From: Ampelocalamus luodianensis
Lineage: Eukaryota > Streptophyta > Magnoliopsida > Poales > Poaceae
Reading direction: 5' to 3'
DNA: 64,000 nucleotides
NCBI GenBank assembly: GCA_036346255.1
Contig: CM070634.1
Span: 65,924,476-65,988,475, forward strand
The position numbers and the translations under genes were made by a program. Position 1 is the stretch's first letter, and each line of letters begins with the position of its first letter. This document shows positions 1-12,189 of the stretch, piece by piece. The notes beneath the pieces are model-generated. The model saw only the letters and a program-made list of their open reading frames with translations. It was not told the origin of the DNA and did no database searches.

Positions 1-181
1 TATTATGCAACTTCTCAAACAACTTGATGTAACTTTAAATGTAATATTTTATTTAATTCGATTGGATTTTCAAAAGTAATTTTTTTACTCAAATACGAGA
101 AAATTTTAAAACAGAGTCAAATACTTAAAAGATTGCCAAATTAATAATAACATCCCGATTTTTGAAAATCGGGGTGTTACA
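1..181 (-). repeat. 3' LTR of element B (only its first 181 bp in window)
   Basis: This matches 22663-22845 almost base for base and ends at the same TGTTACA boundary. On the minus strand it is the first part of the 3' LTR; the remaining 5.4 kb or so lies left of position 1. Confidence 0.9.
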
Positions 182-197
182 AACCTCCCCCCTTAGA
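182..197 (-). other. Polypurine tract of element B
   Basis: On the minus strand this reads TTCTAAGGGGGGAGGTT, directly before the TGTAACA LTR start. It is preceded by a GGGGACGAGATTC box. Element A has the same arrangement before its 3' LTR, so the two elements share their plus-strand priming region. Confidence 0.75.
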
Positions 198-2263
198 AAG
201 AATCTCGTCCCCGAGATTCGGACAGAAAAAGATAGGGGTAGAAAGACTTAGTCGCTTTGTTGAAATCCAATCTTTTTTTTTTATAAAAAAGACTAATCAA
301 CTCAATCTTCAACCAATACCACTACTATCCTAACATATTCGGTTTGACAACCTTTAATGGTTGTCCATCCAATTAAAATTCACTGGATCATATTCTAGTC
401 TAAAGCAAGCACACTCCAATATGTCGTTCCACAATTTATACATTAATCATCGAAATCGCTTGGTTTGATGTAATCTTCTAACCCACTATAAATTTATAGG
501 TTTGATTAGATCCTAATAAGGACATTGACTTCCTTCCAAATTTTAACAATCCAAGTGAGTACAAACAACTATTGATCCAATCTCGCAATATAAATCATGG
601 TTTAACTCCAAACTCGATCACATTCTCGGGAACACTAATAATCATAAGTAAACCACCATATTGCACACATATTCCATTACACGTGCTTTATAAAATTCTA
701 TCTCCAGCATAATCCTCCATTCATGAGCACCAAAAGAACCATATTTCAATGTTGACATTTATTTGCAAGCATCCATCAATTATTTGTTGTTTTCAACAAT
801 TGTCCTTAGAACAATTCAAATTCCTAAAAGAGGGTAACTATGCAAGATCAAATTGCATTTTCAGGCAATGTCTATATATTTCTGCTCTTCAAACTTTTGT
901 TGGCATGATCAATCTACTTGCAATAACCAACCCACCGAATATACCAATTAATCTTTAGAGGTTTAATCCACTCATCCCAACTCTAGGATCTAATTGACCC
1001 CCAAAATCGGCACAATTATCCTAGGTTAAAGATAAACCTCCTTAATCCATAGTCAACTCCGACCTAAGAAAATCACATTATCAAAAAGATCATCCACCCA
1101 CGGTGAATCCAACTATAATCCAAATAATCCGAGTTACTAACATTGTCCCGATCAAGTTATGCACAATAATCTCAGTTCAATTCATCAAGATTAACTCGAC
1201 GCTTTCCATAATCTACTTATGCTCAAGTATTAGCTAATTCCAACCGCCACCTTTAAACTTCCCTACATGATCCAATTATAACATCCTTGGGACAACTATT
1301 CCAAAGAGATAAATCTCACATTCAATCCTCATAGTCATCCACTACACGACTATTCAATCACCTTATCATTCCTCATATCTAAAAGTATTACGATCCGGTC
1401 ATATGCTCAAATACACCTTCACAAATATCAAATGATCATCCTAAGCATCCATCCAAATTTATAATATCATCACAGTTTCAAATTCTATCTTTATCATACT
1501 AAACCCAAAATATGACTAACAATCTTATTGCCTTATCGACTAAGACATATCTTTAAATCAAAATCCCCAAGTGAACCCATAAATTAACTATTGAAACCTA
1601 CTACATGTGTTCTATGAGTTCTACCTGCATATTTCTCCGATATAAATCCAACATCATCCGCAGGCAAGCTTAAACATCGCGATAATAGTTCCATTTATAC
1701 TCATGTCGTAACCTCTGATGGTAACGTCTACCATAATCCACAATTGATCTCACAAAGGTTAATATCTCACGATTCGAAAATCTAATTAACTCTTCTAAGA
1801 TCATATTCAGGGATCATGAGTAATAATTCAATTTCTCAATTATCAACTATCACTTTGATAATGGAAAAACCACCAACATCAACCAAACATAAAAGATCTC
1901 ATTAAAGATAAAATAGTAGTTATTCAATCATATCCTTCTTTTTACTGATTATGCTATCAATCTCTTACTCAACATGCGACTTTCATTAAAGAGATGAGAG
2001 GGAAAAGCATAAGGTAGGGGAAAACAATAGGGTAAGGTTCTTTATTTAATTTTAGGGATTTTAAGCTTTAAAAACACAAGAAACAACTCAAAACAAATGA
2101 AAAAGAAAGCAGTAGGGATAGCACAAGATACAAATAAAACACGGTTAGTTTTCCGACATAGTTGCGATACAACCCACCCGTGGGCGATGCACAACTACTT
2201 CGAAGAAAAGAGAGCAAATGATTGCCACAAAATCTAGCGTCTACAAGCTAAGTAATAATATCA
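198..2263 (-). other. Non-coding interior of element B
   Basis: This is about 2 kb of AT-rich sequence without an open frame of protein character on either strand. Short frames such as the one at 749-958 show no motif. In an autonomous gypsy element this interval before the polypurine tract would hold pol, so its emptiness supports a non-autonomous derivative. I see no further structure here. Confidence 0.6.
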
Positions 2264-2623
2264 TTAGGGCGTATACAATCTAAGAATAAACTCTAATTTA
2301 TTCCTAATATCATAGCAAGGCATCATCTTCTTGTCCTTTCGCTGATGCTCTGGACACGAGAGAAACGTATGAACATACGAGCTTGACGTCTTGGTCCAAG
2401 ATTGAGTACTTGCCCTCCCACTTCCTGAAGACGGTACTCTGGTGGTGCAGACACATATGGAGAGACCTCGTTTTCCCCATAAAGCACATGCCGGTCCACA
2501 AGTCCCATGTTGCATATGGGTTGTAGATGCTCTTGAGCCACGGTGAGATGATGCCACGTCTCCCAATAACTCATGCATAGTGCAATGATGGATCTGATCC
2601 ATGATGTGAATCAATCTTGCCAG
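2264..2623 (-). pseudogene. Gag-like remnant of element B, downstream part
   Basis: If element A and one copy of its CTGTC duplication are removed, the minus-strand frame reading ...ARGTSEATALQEVARVALSH... at 16643-16830 continues here in register as QLARLIHIMDQIHHCTMHELL, with a single TAG just upstream of the junction. Near 2575 the protein-like frame changes to one containing the segment GLVDRHVLYGENEVSPYVSAPP. I do not recognise a domain. By position after the primer site it should be the element's gag-like or unknown ORF. It carries at least one stop and two frame changes over its full length and is not functional. Confidence 0.5.
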
Positions 2624-2628
2624 CTGTC
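2624..2628. other. Target site duplication of element A, left copy (CTGTC)
   Basis: CTGTC directly precedes the TGTAACATCC LTR start and recurs directly after the TCCTCACA end at 16638-16642. This perfect 5-bp duplication fixes the borders of element A. Confidence 0.95.
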
Positions 2629-5600
2629 TGTAACATCCCCATTTTGGCTTGTCTTTCAAATGTAATAAAATGAGGATAATTTAAAACTTTTTTTACATCC
2701 TTGTGCTTTTGAACTTTTCTGAAAATTATTGTAAAAGAATTTTGGGAAATTCAAAATCAAAAGCCTCATTTATCAGGACAACAACCTCCTCGGTGAAATC
2801 TTGTGTCAAACCCTTGGAAATAATTTTTCCTTGGTTCTAAGGTTGCTTGTTAACACCTCTGAATTATTTCATAATTTTTGGAAATTATTTGAAATATTTT
2901 AGAGGCAAGTCAAACCTTGGTCAAACCTCTGAAATAACCTTCTGGAATTTCATGAGAAAATCCCAGTGCACAAAAATATCTGAAAATTTTATGGAAGGTT
3001 AACCCCAAGGTAAGCAAGCTCCAGTTAAAATTTCATGAATTTTAGAGTTGATTTGACACCTCAATTAAATCCCCAAAGTCTCAGCATTTAAAATTCAAAA
3101 CCTAATTGGTTTGCACTGTTGGTGCGAGTCAGACTCGGGCTCGAGCCAACTGACTCGGCCGAGTCAACTAATCGCACCCGGCGCGGTCGAGCGGGCGCGC
3201 GCGTCATCAGCCGTTGGATCTCCATCGAACGGCTCTCATTCGTAGGCATTCGGACAACTCCGTTGCCCTCGTTTCTCGACCGTTGGATTTACCGGACGGT
3301 GGACGATGTCGCGCGCGTTTCGACGCGATCGCGTGTTAGCCCTTGGATGCAAATCGGACGGCCGCCTTCGCCGACTTCCTCTCGCTTCGCGGCGCGCGCG
3401 CCATGGCGGAGCCGAGCGTGGTGCGCAGCCTCGTCACCTCCGCTTCGCTAACGGCTCGCAGCGCATTAAATGCCCGCCACCCACCTCCCGCTTAGTCGTC
3501 GCTCAATCGCTCCCGTCGCCACGGCGATCGCAGCTGCAGCGGGAACCCGAGGCGAGCAACGGTGCTCTCTCGCTCTTCCTCGCTACTTAAGCCCCATTGT
3601 CGTGCTTTATCCTCCTTACACACCCTGAGCTCTCTCGCACCCACCGCCTTGTGGAGCTCCCGGCGCCAAATCTCCTCGCCGCCATTGTTGCCCGCAGAGC
3701 TTCTCGGTGAACCCAGTGCTCCAGTGGTTCCTGGCGGCCCTCCTTGCTCTGTTGCTTCTCCTCACCTCGGTGGTGCTTAACCCCACTCCATTTCAGGTTG
3801 CTTCAACGGGAGCACCGGATTTTGGATTTCCAGTCGCCGCAAGCACCCTTCTTCGTCTCAGAGCCGGTGAGGCCTTCTCTCTCTAATTCCTCTCTCGGTA
3901 GCATCGGTGGGTGGTATGCAACCTATCTTGATCCGCGGGCTCATTATTTTGGCTCGTGGTCTTCCCTCGTTGCCGCCATTGTTGCCGCCGCGAGCTTCGT
4001 CGCCGAGTCGCCGGTCATCCTCTGCACCTTCGCGTCACTCAGGTAGCATCGCAGTAGTCCCTAGATGCTCGGGCACCGCTTGAATGGACCGCTGCGGAGC
4101 TCATTTGCCGCTTATCGCCGCCGCCATCTTTGCCGTGCCGCCGCCTCTCCGTCGCGTCGCCGCTCGTCCACCACCGCGGTGTGAGAAAGCGAGGGTGCGC
4201 AATGCTATTACGCACCTATTGCTAGCATCCTCTCGCGCCGCCGTGCCTTTGGTCGCCGGCGATTGGCCGGCGAAGCTCTCGGTCGTGTTGTCGGACGCGT
4301 CAGCGCAGTATGCGACGTGGCCCAACGTGCGCCATCCATCCTTAGATCTGCGGTCGAGATTTCGTGTGTTCTGTGCGGTGTGCTGTGTAGCGTCAATTGT
4401 GAGCCGTCCATCTCGCGATCGACGGTCCACAGCCACTGTTCCGCCACACGCGCGCGTTTTCAAACGCGTCGGCGTGGTTCAATCTGGATCGTTGGATCGA
4501 AGATCAGCGGCCCACGTTTGCTACCTCCGCGCGGGCGCAAGCGCTGTGCTCCCGGTTGCTCGCGCCGTCCGATCAGAGATCGACGGCTCTCAATCGTCCA
4601 CGTCTCCGGTTGTTAGGAAAAGCCACGAAAATACTAAGTCCAAAAACTGAAGAACTTTAGGGTCTTGTCATTTTTGTATCTCTGTAACTATAGATCCAAA
4701 TTAGATGATTCTAATTTTGTTAGCTTCCTTATACCTTGAAATTAAATAGAAAAATAATTGTAGACCATGATCAAACATGGAAAACCATTTTCAAAAATAG
4801 TAAACAAGTGAACTCAATACTGTTTTTCAGAACTTTTAGCAAACTTGTAAAATGCATAACTCTTAATCTATAGGTCCTTTTTGAATGAATCCAATTGGAT
4901 TAGCTCCCACTGCTAGTGTATTTGCTAGGAAAATTGGTTTCACAAATTTTACTGTTTTTAAAAATCATAAGGATCATATTTTAGTTTAATACCCTAAACA
5001 ATTTAGACAAATCATAACTCTTTCAATATAACACCAAATGACCTGAAATTTTATATGGATTATCACTATACTAGTAGGTAGCTACCATAAAAGTTTCAGC
5101 TTCAAAATCTTTCTAGAAAATATTTTTGCTACAGTACCTAATTATGGCCGAAAATATATTTTTAGGGAATATCTTTTGCACCACAAATCCAAATTAGGTT
5201 TTTCCAGTTTCTATGTCTAGGTTTATTCCTATTCTACCTTGTGTATAAATTTCGTCGCATTTGGATAAATTTTGCTTGCTCTTTTGTTAAGTGTTGCTCG
5301 TCTTATTGGTGGTTCTCGCTTCTTTTTGCTTTTCGCTTAGGCTTCGACATTTGCGGTAACCCCGAGAACGATCCTCCGCAACAGTTTGAGCAACAGCAAG
5401 CAGGCAAGCAGTTTGATCATTTCCCATTTGATCCCATTACTTTTAAAGTCTAATATTTTGTTTAACTTCTATGTATGCATTGCTATTTTGTTGTTAAATT
5501 GATTAGTTAGACCTCTAGTTGCATAATCTGTAGGTAAATGATTATCCTCTACTACCTGAGCCTAGGTTATTTGCTGTGATTAGAGTTCGTTGGATGAGCT

Positions 5601-7016
5601 CTTGTCACTTAGTAGATTTCGAATAAATGTTGCTTAGCCATGCCTAGTATCGGTAGTATTGGGCGATCATCGACTTAGTCGGTGATCATGATCACACAAA
5701 TGCTATTATTATCCCATTATGTCCAACCCTTGTGTTTTACCATTTTGCAAATCAAAACGAAAACAAAATTATATCTTGGCTTGGGCACAATGGTATGTTG
5801 GGTGATCTGTTGGGTGTGATTGGAATGGTGCCTAAGTCCCTAAGGACCGAGTTACTTGTGCCATTGATCCAAGCAATTATTGCGTGCTAACCACGCGAGG
5901 GGGATATGGAACCTCTCTTGACTAAGTACTTTGGAAGGTGTTAATTATGAGCTGGTTGGTGGGTGTGTTCTTGTGTGTGTGTGTTGTGGTGTTGGAGGGG
6001 AGCATTAGCAGGCCGGTTAGGCTGTCTAATGTGTCCTTCTCCCGTGGGTTGCGGCTCTTAATTAGCATCGTCCATTGGAAAGCGTCTTGTTAGACTTAGC
6101 CATGCCTGCATACCAAAGGAAGTGTGCTAACCGTGGCTGGTGGAAAGGCGGTCTATCGTGTGGGTACATTGGTACACCCCTGCAGGGTTTAAACTATTCG
6201 AATAGCCTCGTCCTAGGTTATGAACACGCTTGGTTATTTCCCACAAGAACTAGACTACAACCTTTTAAAAACTTAAACTTGACATGGGTGGTATGAAGGG
6301 GGACTTCATGCTATTGTTGTGGTGACTATGGGTTAGTCACTTCTAGGTTGGTGTTGTTCTCTATCTATTGTTATTATTGTCTCTTTTATTTGAACAATAA
6401 AAGTTAATTGCAAACTTGCTTTCAAATGTATTACCTTATCGCAAATCAAACTTGCTTTATGCTGAAAATAAGTCCAGAGCCTCATCCACTTAAATAAAGC
6501 TTACATGTAGTTAATTATAGTTCTGTTATCTCACACGTCTGTCTTGCGAGTACAAAAACAATTTTTGTACTCATCTGCTTTGCTTAATATTAATTGTTGC
6601 AGAGGAAGAAGGTGAGCCCCAAGGGCCTCACTTTTGTGAGTTGTGTTGCGGCGCTGTTTGGGACGATTAGCTTGGCGGTCCGGTTGGTTGCCTTGTGGGT
6701 AAAGGCACACCGATTGGCTTTTGTTTATCGCCATCTTATGGCCCTTTTGCTTCCGCTGTTTAAATTAGTTACTTATGTGTTATTTGGCAGTCGGCCTCTC
6801 TCTTTGTAATAACTCTCTTTATATTATCTATGTCTTTCAGCTTGTTGCTTTGCTTGGCTCTATGTGTATGAATGGAATTGATGCATGATTTTGTAACGGG
6901 TGTGTATACTGCACTGCAGGAAGTATACATATCTCGAGGCTTGGTTTATTTGATTTGTCTTGTTAGGACCAAGTGGATGGTTAAACAAGACAAGCCGAAT
7001 AAACCGGGTCCTCACA
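2629..7016 (+). repeat. 5' LTR of element A
   Basis: This starts TGTAACATCCCC and ends GGGTCCTCACA, 4388 bp. The layout is an AT-rich start, a GC-rich block at about 3120-4610 with repeated GATC/ACGGCTC-type motifs, then a long AT-rich part with a double palindrome at 6178-6205. Apparent ORFs inside it (for example 4084-4650) recur in the 3' LTR with indels and are not genes. Against the 3' LTR it lacks a net 53 bp between 3210 and 4204. Confidence 0.93.
6178..6205. promoter_or_regulatory. Conserved LTR double palindrome (element A, 5' LTR)
   Basis: CCCTGCAGGG at 6178-6187 and CTATTCGAATAG at 6194-6205 are each perfect palindromes, 6 bp apart. The same pair recurs in the other A LTR, in LTR B and in LTR D, whose surrounding sequence is much more diverged. 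Conservation suggests a protein-binding or structural role. The function is unknown. Confidence 0.6.
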
Positions 7017-7019
7017 AAG

Positions 7020-7033
7020 TTGGTATTAGAGCC
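7020..7033 (+). other. Primer binding site of element A (iMet-type)
   Basis: TTGGTATTAGAGCC lies 3 nt after the LTR end. It matches the usual TGGTATCAGAGCC complement of initiator tRNA-Met except for one T in place of C. Confidence 0.85.
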
Positions 7034-7777
7034 ATTCATCGTAGTAACCCAAGCTTGGTCGTCCTTAGGATATTTTGGAAAACTTAATTTCAAAGTATCA
7101 AATGATTTATGAAAGCTTAATTAAGTTCTCGATTTTATTTCTTACCTATCTTAGCTTTCTATCTCATCTTGCTCTAATTTGAGTTTTCAAAGTTGTTCTC
7201 CTTCCTTCCTCCAAAGATAGTTGTTATCGATTAATTGGGTTTGGGAACCAATGAATTTGGCAAATTGAAGTGTTAGCTGCCCTCTACAAGGTTTTGAAGC
7301 TTCCGAGGTTGAAGATTTCTGCCAGGATGCTTGGATGCAAAATCGGACAACGATCATTCAGCTTCGGACAGCAAGCTCAAAGGTTTCTAAATAGGGTAGA
7401 AAATGAGAGGTTAATCAACTAAAATTGTGGGCATAAAAGGGGTAAGAAGTAATACTAGTTAGCTAAGTATCTAACACTTATTTCGCTAGTTTAACTTTGC
7501 TCTCGAGTAATGTTAGACTTAAGGTAGTGTGCTGAAATTTTATCTTCTCAAACCATTGCTCGTTCATTCAATACGGGTTGATGGCAGTGAGAAGTTGAAC
7601 TTTGGGTTGAGGTTTCCTTTGCTGATTGGAGCCTTTTTGGAAGCATTTAAAGTTGTTTATTTGTTGCTTTTGGCTTTCGGTTAGGGTGATATCTCATTCC
7701 CCTAATCGTTAGCTTTTCGCTTTCATCAACTTCTAGTATTAGTGCTTTGGTTTCTAACCTAAATTTCTTGAACCAGG
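7034..7777 (+). other. Leader of element A, no gene seen
   Basis: Untranslated stretch between the primer site and the gag start; AT-rich, without an open frame of note. Confidence 0.6.
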
Positions 7778-8803
7778 ATGGCTGGAGGTACTCGTAGCGC
7801 CGTGGTCGCACACGTTTGGATGAGGAGCTCCGCCTCCTCCGACCATGGTCGAGGTCCTTCTTGGATCGAGCGCAACCGCTCGGAGGACGGGAGGGTCTGC
7901 TGGATGTTATTGCGCGCAACACCTCCGCCTCGACCGGTGCCTCGTGATCCGGCAGGGGGCGGACATCGCCTCGTGGGGTTTGGTGAGTTTCTTCAAGACT
8001 CGCCCCACGCTCTCCGTGTCCGAGGACCCATTGGACGTGGATGACCGGCTGCGCAAAGTTGAGCGTAAGCTCGACGTTGCTCGATGCTGGACCAGGACAG
8101 GGCACTCTTTGCCTCCCATCAGCTGCAGGGGGCAGCACTCTCCTAGTGGGAGAACTTCTTGGCCATGCAGCCCGCCGGCCACACTGTCTCTTGGGATGAG
8201 TTCCGGACGGCGTTCCGTCGAGCTCACATCCCTGCCGGCTTGATGAAGCTGAAGAAGAAGGAGTTTCTCGCGCTCAAGCAAGGGCGTAAGTCAGTGATGG
8301 AGTACCTGTACGAGTTCAACCACTTGGCTCGTTATGCTCCATCTGAGGTGGCCACTGATGAGGCCAAGCAGGAGAAGTTCATGGAGGGCTTGTCTGAGGA
8401 GCTGCAAGACAGGCTCTCCATTGTGGACTTTGCTGACTTTCAGGCCTTGGTGGACAAGGCCATTGTTGCTGAGCACAAGGCGAAGGCGCTGGGCGAGTCC
8501 CGCAAGCGCAAGTGGGAGGCCCAGCGGTCTGCACAGGCCGGCCTCTCTCGTCCCCGTGTCGGGCCTACCCCAGGGGCCCGTTCTGTGGCTTCACTACCAC
8601 CGAGGCCGCCCGGCACCAGCTCCTCGCCCTCCGCAGCCGTGCCCCGCCACGCGGCGCTGCGAACCAGCCAGGTGGCCCCGCAATCCGGTGCTGGGTCACT
8701 TGCTTTTCATGCAACCGAAGGGCATTATGCCAATAGTTGCCCTAACAGATCGGCGGCCCCTCGTCCTAATGGAGGACGCGGCGGGGAGGTGGTCCTCCCG
8801 TGA
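7778..8803 (+). pseudogene. gag: gag of element A, frameshifted
   Basis: This would form the capsid of the retrotransposon particle. The likely start is the ATG at 7778 (MAGGTRS...). The Gag body then appears in other frames: a segment with RPTLSVSEDPLDVDDRLRKVERKLDVAR from about 7950, then MQPAGHTVSWDEFRTAFRRAHIP, GLMKLKKKEFLALKQG and VMEYLYEFNHLARYAP from 8164. This is the classic gypsy gag (retrotrans_gag) signature. A CCHC knuckle near 8695-8745 is split between frames (CFSCN in one, GHYANSC in another). At least three frame changes are needed to read it, so no full Gag can be made. Confidence 0.85.
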
Positions 8804-9144
8804 TCGAAGGTTGTCCCCGCTACCCAAGGCGTGGGTAGTGGCCGCGTCAACCTCATCTCCGCGGAGGAGGCACGGGAGGCACCGACGTCGTGTTGGGTAC
8901 CTTTCGGTTAACTCTTTCCTGCTACTGCTTTGTTTGATTCAAAGCATCTCATTCGCTTGTTTCGAGTCTTTTTTTCTTTGTGGGGTCTTCGTTTTACCCC
9001 ATTGTTGGTCCCGCTGCTCATTCGCTCTCCGGTTGGAGTTGAGAGAGCGAGTCCGAGTGTAGGATGTCCTGTTGAGATAGAGGGGTAGGATTCTTAGCAA
9101 ACCTTATCCTCCTTCGATCGGCGAGCTTAAATGTAATCCTAGGC
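8804..9144 (+). pseudogene. Degraded gag-pol junction / protease region of element A
   Basis: The aspartic protease should lie here, between the zinc knuckle and the conserved post-protease segment MDWLSQHMGQIDC at 9145. No clear DTGA-type active site is readable in any frame. The stretch is interrupted by stops and the protease is decayed or partly deleted. Confidence 0.45.
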
Positions 9145-12100
9145 ATGGATTGGTTGTCTCAGCACATGGGACAAATTGATTGCGCTAGGAGGCTCATCTA
9201 CCTCACGATCCTTCCGCGGCGGGTTCGCTCGCCGCCGGTCGCAGGAGGATCGCTCTTCGCGCTTGAAGCGAAGCCAGCTCTAGATATTAGTGAAGTCCCA
9301 GTGGTATGTGACTTTGTTGATGTCTTCCCCGACGACCTTCCAGGGATGCCACCAGTTCGAGACCTCGAGTTTGTCATTGAGTTGGTTCCCGGTACCACCC
9401 CGATTTCGAAGAGGCCTTACCGGATGGACCCAATCGAGTTGGTGGAGTTGAAGAAGCAGCTAGGCGAGCTTCAAGAGAAGGGTTTCATCTGCCCTAGCTC
9501 ATCTCCTTGGGGATGCTCAGCAATCTTTGTCCCGAAAAAGGACAAGACGCTGCGCATGTGCGTTGATTACCGTCCACTCAATGAAGTAACGGTAAAGAAC
9601 AAGTACCCTTTGCCCCGTATCGACGACCTCTTCGATCAATTAACTGGAGCTCGAGTTTTCTCCAAGATTGATCTGAGAGTGGGATATCATCAAGTTCGGA
9701 TTCGACCTGAGGATATCCCAAAGACGGCTTTTTCTACTCGTTATGGCTTGTACGAGTATACCGTCATGTCATTCGGCTTAACCAATGCTCCGGCCTTGTT
9801 CATGAACCTCATGAATTCGGTGTTCATGGAGTATTTGGACAGTTCGTTGTGGTCTTCATCGATGATATCCTTATCTACTCCAAGAGCGATGAGGAACACA
9901 CCGAGCATTTGAGGCTTGTGTTGGGCAAGCCGCGAGCACAAGTGTATGCGAAGTTCGCAAGTGCGCATTCTGGTTGAAGGAAGTAGCCTTCTTGGGCCAT
10001 ATTCTTTCGGCAGGAGGTGTAGCTGTGGATCCTAGCAAGATCAGCGACGTGCTTTCTCGAGTCGACCCGCCGGTCACCGGTTCGGAGTTTTCTTGGTTTA
10101 GCGGGATATTATCGTCGCTTTATCGAGAACTTCTCCAAGATAGCGAAGCCGATGACGGAGTTGCTCAAGAAGGACAAGAAGTTCTCGTGGTCCGCTGATT
10201 GTGAGGAAAGTTTCCAAGAACTTAAGAAGCGATTGACCACCGCTCCCGTTCTTGTTCTCCCTGATGTCCGTCGAAGCTTCGATATCTTTTGTGACGCTTC
10301 TTGTCGAGGTCTCGGTTGTGTCCTTATGCAAGAAGGCAAGGTGGTGGCCTATGCATCAAGGCAATTGAGACCTCATGAACTCAACTACCCTACCCATGAC
10401 TTGGAGTTGGCCGCTGTGATCCATGCACTTAAGATTTAGCGACATTACCTAATCGGTAATCGTTGTGAAGTGTATTCAGATCACAAAAGCTTAAAGTATT
10501 TATTCACCCAACCAGATCTGAACCTCAGGCAAAGGAGATGGTTGGAGTTGATCAAGGACTATGACATGGGTATTCACTACCATCCGGGCAAGGCCAATGT
10601 CGTTGCGGATGCGCTTAGTCGCAAAGCGCATCGCAATGCATTGTTGCTCCAAGAGCCTCAACCCCCTCTTCTGGAGGAGTTTCAGCGTCTCAACTTGGGT
10701 TTGGTTGAGCATGGTTCCCTCGCTGCCCTGGTTGTACAGCCAACCTTGGTGGATCGGATCAGTGCGCTCGTGATCGGATGTTGGAGTGAACCGCATCAAG
10801 GAAAATGTTAAGAATGGAACAGCCAAGTGCTTCTCGTAGATGAGCTTGGTGTCGTGAGGTTCGCAACGCCTCGTGGTTCCAAAGGACATGGAGTTGCGGG
10901 ATTTGATCCTCGCGAAGCCCATGATTCTCCTTGTCCATTCATCCGGGGCCACGAAGATGTACCGGGATCTTCGCGAGATTTTGGTGGACCCGAATGAAGA
11001 GGAGATCGCAAGGTTCGTTGTCGAGTGCGACATGTGTCGTCGTGTCAAGGCCGAGCATCGGCGCCTGCGGATTGCTTCACCCTTGCCGATTCCGAGTGGA
11101 AGTGGGATTCGGTCGGGATGGATTTTATCATCGGCCTACCAGTCACCGAGAGCAATGATGCCATTTGGGTTATCATTGATCGGTTGACGAAAGTGGCGCA
11201 TTTTCTTCCGATCAAGACCAAGATTCGCACGGTCACCTTGTGGAGCTCTATATCGCCAGATAGTGAGCTTGCATGGGGTGCAAGACGATCATTTCGATCG
11301 TGGTTCCATCTTCACTTCCGAGCTCGCATAGCTTGCAAGAAGCTATGGGAACTCGTCTTTCTTCAAAGACTGAGATATCACCCCAACGGATGGTCGACCG
11401 AGAGGGTCAACCAAGTTTTGGAGGACATCTTTGCGATCTTGTGTTCTTTCCTATGGGAAGCATTGGGAGAAGTGCTTGCCATTCGCCGAGTTTTCTTACA
11501 ACAACAGTTTCCAAGCCAGTCTCGGCATGGCACCATTTGAGGCCTTATACGGGAGGAAGTGTAGGACCCCGTTGAACTGGTCTGAGACCGGTGAAAGACC
11601 TTTCTTTGGCCCAGACTCGATTAATGAGGCCGAGAGTCAAGTCCAGCTCATTCGTGATCGCCACGCACGCTCAATCCAGGCAAAAGAGCTATGCGGATCG
11701 CCGTCGTCGTGAGTTGAGCTTTGAGCCCAATGACTTCGTTTACCTCAAGGTTTCTCCTCTGAAAGGTCACCAGCGTTTTGGTGTCAAGGGCAAGTTAGCT
11801 CCTCGATATGTCGGTCCATACCGTGTTATCGAGAAAAAGGGAGCTGTTGCCTACAAGTTGGAGTTGTCTGCTGCACTTGCGGGGGTACATGATGTGTTCC
11901 ATGTGTCCCAGCTAAAGAAGTGCCTCCGTGTTCGAACTGAGGAAGCTCCGTTGGAAACCCTGGATGTTCAGGAAGATTTGACCTATCGCGAGCACCCTGT
12001 TCGCGTACTCGAGGAGGCTGAGCGAAGAACAAGGAACAAGACCATCAAGCTCCTTAAAGTTCAGTGGTCAAACCATTCCGAGGACGAGGCTACTTGGGAG

Positions 12101-12148
12101 CGAGAAGATTGTCTCCGTGCAGACTACCCCTCTTTCTTTTCCGAGTGA
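9145..12148 (+). pseudogene. pol: pol of element A: RT - RNase H - integrase - chromodomain, frameshifted
   Basis: RT starts around 9340; YRMDPIELVELKKQL, CVDYRPLNEVTVKNKYPLPR and KIDLRVGYHQVRI are in one frame. A one-base loss near 9840 moves the catalytic FIDD (9855-9866) to another frame. RNase H lies at 10152-10640 (CDASCRGLGCVL, SDHKSLKYLF), with an in-frame TAG at 10437-10439 where a Trp is usual. Integrase runs from about 10873: HHCC zinc finger ending CDMCRRVK, then the first core segment WDSVGMDFIIGLPVT. The second half of the core is badly scrambled around 11230-11450. A chromodomain at about 11981-12145 (YREHPVRVLEEAERR, LLKVQWSNHSEDEATWE) ends the protein at 12148. Chromodomains bind histone marks and steer integration to heterochromatin in this clade. 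Confidence 0.9.
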
Positions 12149-12175
12149 ACCAAATCTCGGGACGAGATTTTTTGT

Positions 12176-12187
12176 AAGGGGGGGAGG
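12176..12187 (+). other. Polypurine tract of element A
   Basis: AAGGGGGGGAGG, two bases before the 3' LTR start. It follows the box CTCGGGACGAGATT, which element B shares. Confidence 0.85.
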
Positions 12188-12189
12188 TT

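Noticed and set aside
4084..4650. 188-codon open frame on plus strand (and its twin at 13809-14264)
   Set aside because: It lies in the GC-rich block of both LTRs of element A; the two copies differ by frame-changing indels upstream and show no domain.
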